Below, in pieces: positions 22,063 through 22,699 of a stretch of 22,699 nt of DNA. Position numbers and translations under genes: made by a program. Origin of the DNA: DATMQA01 sp035566895. GTDB lineage: Bacteria > Verrucomicrobiota > Verrucomicrobiia > Limisphaerales > UBA8199. How positions within the stretch are numbered: position 1 is the stretch's first letter; each line of letters opens with the position of its first letter. Below the pieces are notes generated by a model. The model saw only the letters and a list, made by a program, of their open reading frames with translations. It was not told the DNA's origin and ran no database searches. The stretch is from contig DATMQA010000084.1 of the NCBI GenBank assembly GCA_035566895.1, positions 1 through 22,699 on the forward strand, written 5' to 3'.

Positions 22063-22699
22063 TCAGGCCGCCGGCGCCTCGCCCACCTGGAAGCGGACAA
22101 ACCGGCGAATGGTGATGTCGTCGCCCAATTCTTTGGCGACGGAGCCGACGTGGTCTTTGACGGAGATTTCGGAATTCTTTTTGACGAACCCCTGGTCCAC
22201 CAGGCAATAGGTTTGATAAAACTTCTCCAGCATGCCCTGAATAATTTTTTCGAGGGCCTGCGGGGGTTTGCCCTTGAGACGGTCGGATTGAGCGGCGACC
22301 TCGCGCTCCCTGGCAACTACGTCGGCGGGCACCTGGTCGCGCGAAACGGCGTGGGGATGGCCGGCGGCGATTTGCAGCGTGATGTCTTTGACAAGCTGTT
22401 TGAATTGGTCTTTGGCGATGGTGCTCTCCTTGCCCGCGCCGACCTCCACCAGCACGCCCACTTTGGCCCCGGTGTGAATGTAGGCGGCAACCATGCCGTT
22501 GCCGCTGACTTCCATCCGCGCGTGACGGGGAATTTGGATATTCTCGCGGATGCTGGCGACCATATTGACGCGGTCAGCTTCGAAATCGGTTTTGGGATCG
22601 GCGGCGAGCCGTTTGGCAACATCGTTGGCAAAGTCCTGGAACATCTGATTGCGCGCGACGAAATCCGTCTGGCAATTGACCTCGACGAGCACACCGAGA
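22063..22699 (-). CDS. tsf: Elongation factor Ts, C-terminal part (cut by window edge)
   Basis: EF-Ts recycles EF-Tu by GDP release. The visible ~211 residues begin within LGVLVEVNCQTDFVARN, the conserved core-domain entry. They continue through MVAAYIHTGAKVGVLVEVGA, the dimerisation-type subdomain KDITLQIAAGHPHAVSRDQV, and the C-terminal motif VKKNSEISVKDHV with FVRFQVGE. The N-terminal UBA-like domain and its TDFV-preceding helix lie beyond 22699, so the gene is partial only because of the window. The C terminus ends normally. It is upstream of pyrH in the same direction. Confidence 0.95.
   Translation of the reverse strand, partial: LGVLVEVNCQTDFVARNQMFQDFANDVAKRLAADPKTDFEADRVNMVASIRENIQIPRHARMEVSGNGMVAAYIHTGAKVGVLVEVGAGKESTIAKDQFKQLVKDITLQIAAGHPHAVSRDQVPADVVAREREVAAQSDRLKGKPPQALEKIIQGMLEKFYQTYCLVDQGFVKKNSEISVKDHVGSVAKELGDDITIRRFVRFQVGEAPAA

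Overview
The window reads as a chromosomal contig from a high-GC Gram-negative bacterium, most likely a member of the Verrucomicrobiota. This is inferred from the gene set, weak Shine-Dalgarno use, and short hairpin-rich interspersed repeats (one inside a coding sequence at 11986-12121, one between tsf and pyrH); no rRNA or other decisive marker is present.

Left part (1-2680): a gene-poor, scar-like zone. It holds a cluster of TGCGGCATAA repeats ending in a 32-bp perfect palindrome, which abuts a truncated radC (JAB/MPN domain) remnant. It also holds a 5'-half remnant of a tRNA-Leu(UAA) on the minus strand, a pair of imperfect 31-bp direct repeats bracketing both remnants, a small membrane-anchored hypothetical protein, a small CxxC lipoprotein and a doubtful small membrane ORF.

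Redox/metal part (2682-7059): ohr (organic hydroperoxide reductase) and a four-helix membrane protein run on the plus strand. They converge on a minus-strand operon of an ArsS-type radical SAM protein, a TVP38/TMEM64 membrane protein and a mercuric-reductase-like flavoprotein. Gene ends overlap or lie close together, a sigma70-like promoter lies upstream, and a bidirectional terminator candidate separates the converging genes.

Central part (7492-17674): the most interesting locus, a predicted peptide or amide-bond modification system. Module 1 is a circularly permuted ATP-grasp protein, an alpha-E protein and a 1228-residue transglutaminase-like + DUF2126 (amidoligase-like) fusion. Module 2 is a fused ATP-grasp/alpha-E protein followed by a second transglutaminase-like protein with an ATGA overlap. 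Between the modules, on the opposite strand, sits a HicB antitoxin gene with a HicA toxin gene broken by two compensating frameshifts. The family combination is known from comparative genomics, but as far as I know its product has not been determined.

Right part (17776-22699): a membrane-anchored protein with two tandem retropepsin-like halves (minus), a divergent lipoprotein with two DUF3471-like repeats (plus), and a housekeeping minus-strand run of tsf (truncated by the window edge), pyrH and a phosphoribosyltransferase. A long hairpin repeat lies between tsf and pyrH. No CRISPR array, complete tRNA, rRNA, intact transposase or integrase gene was seen.
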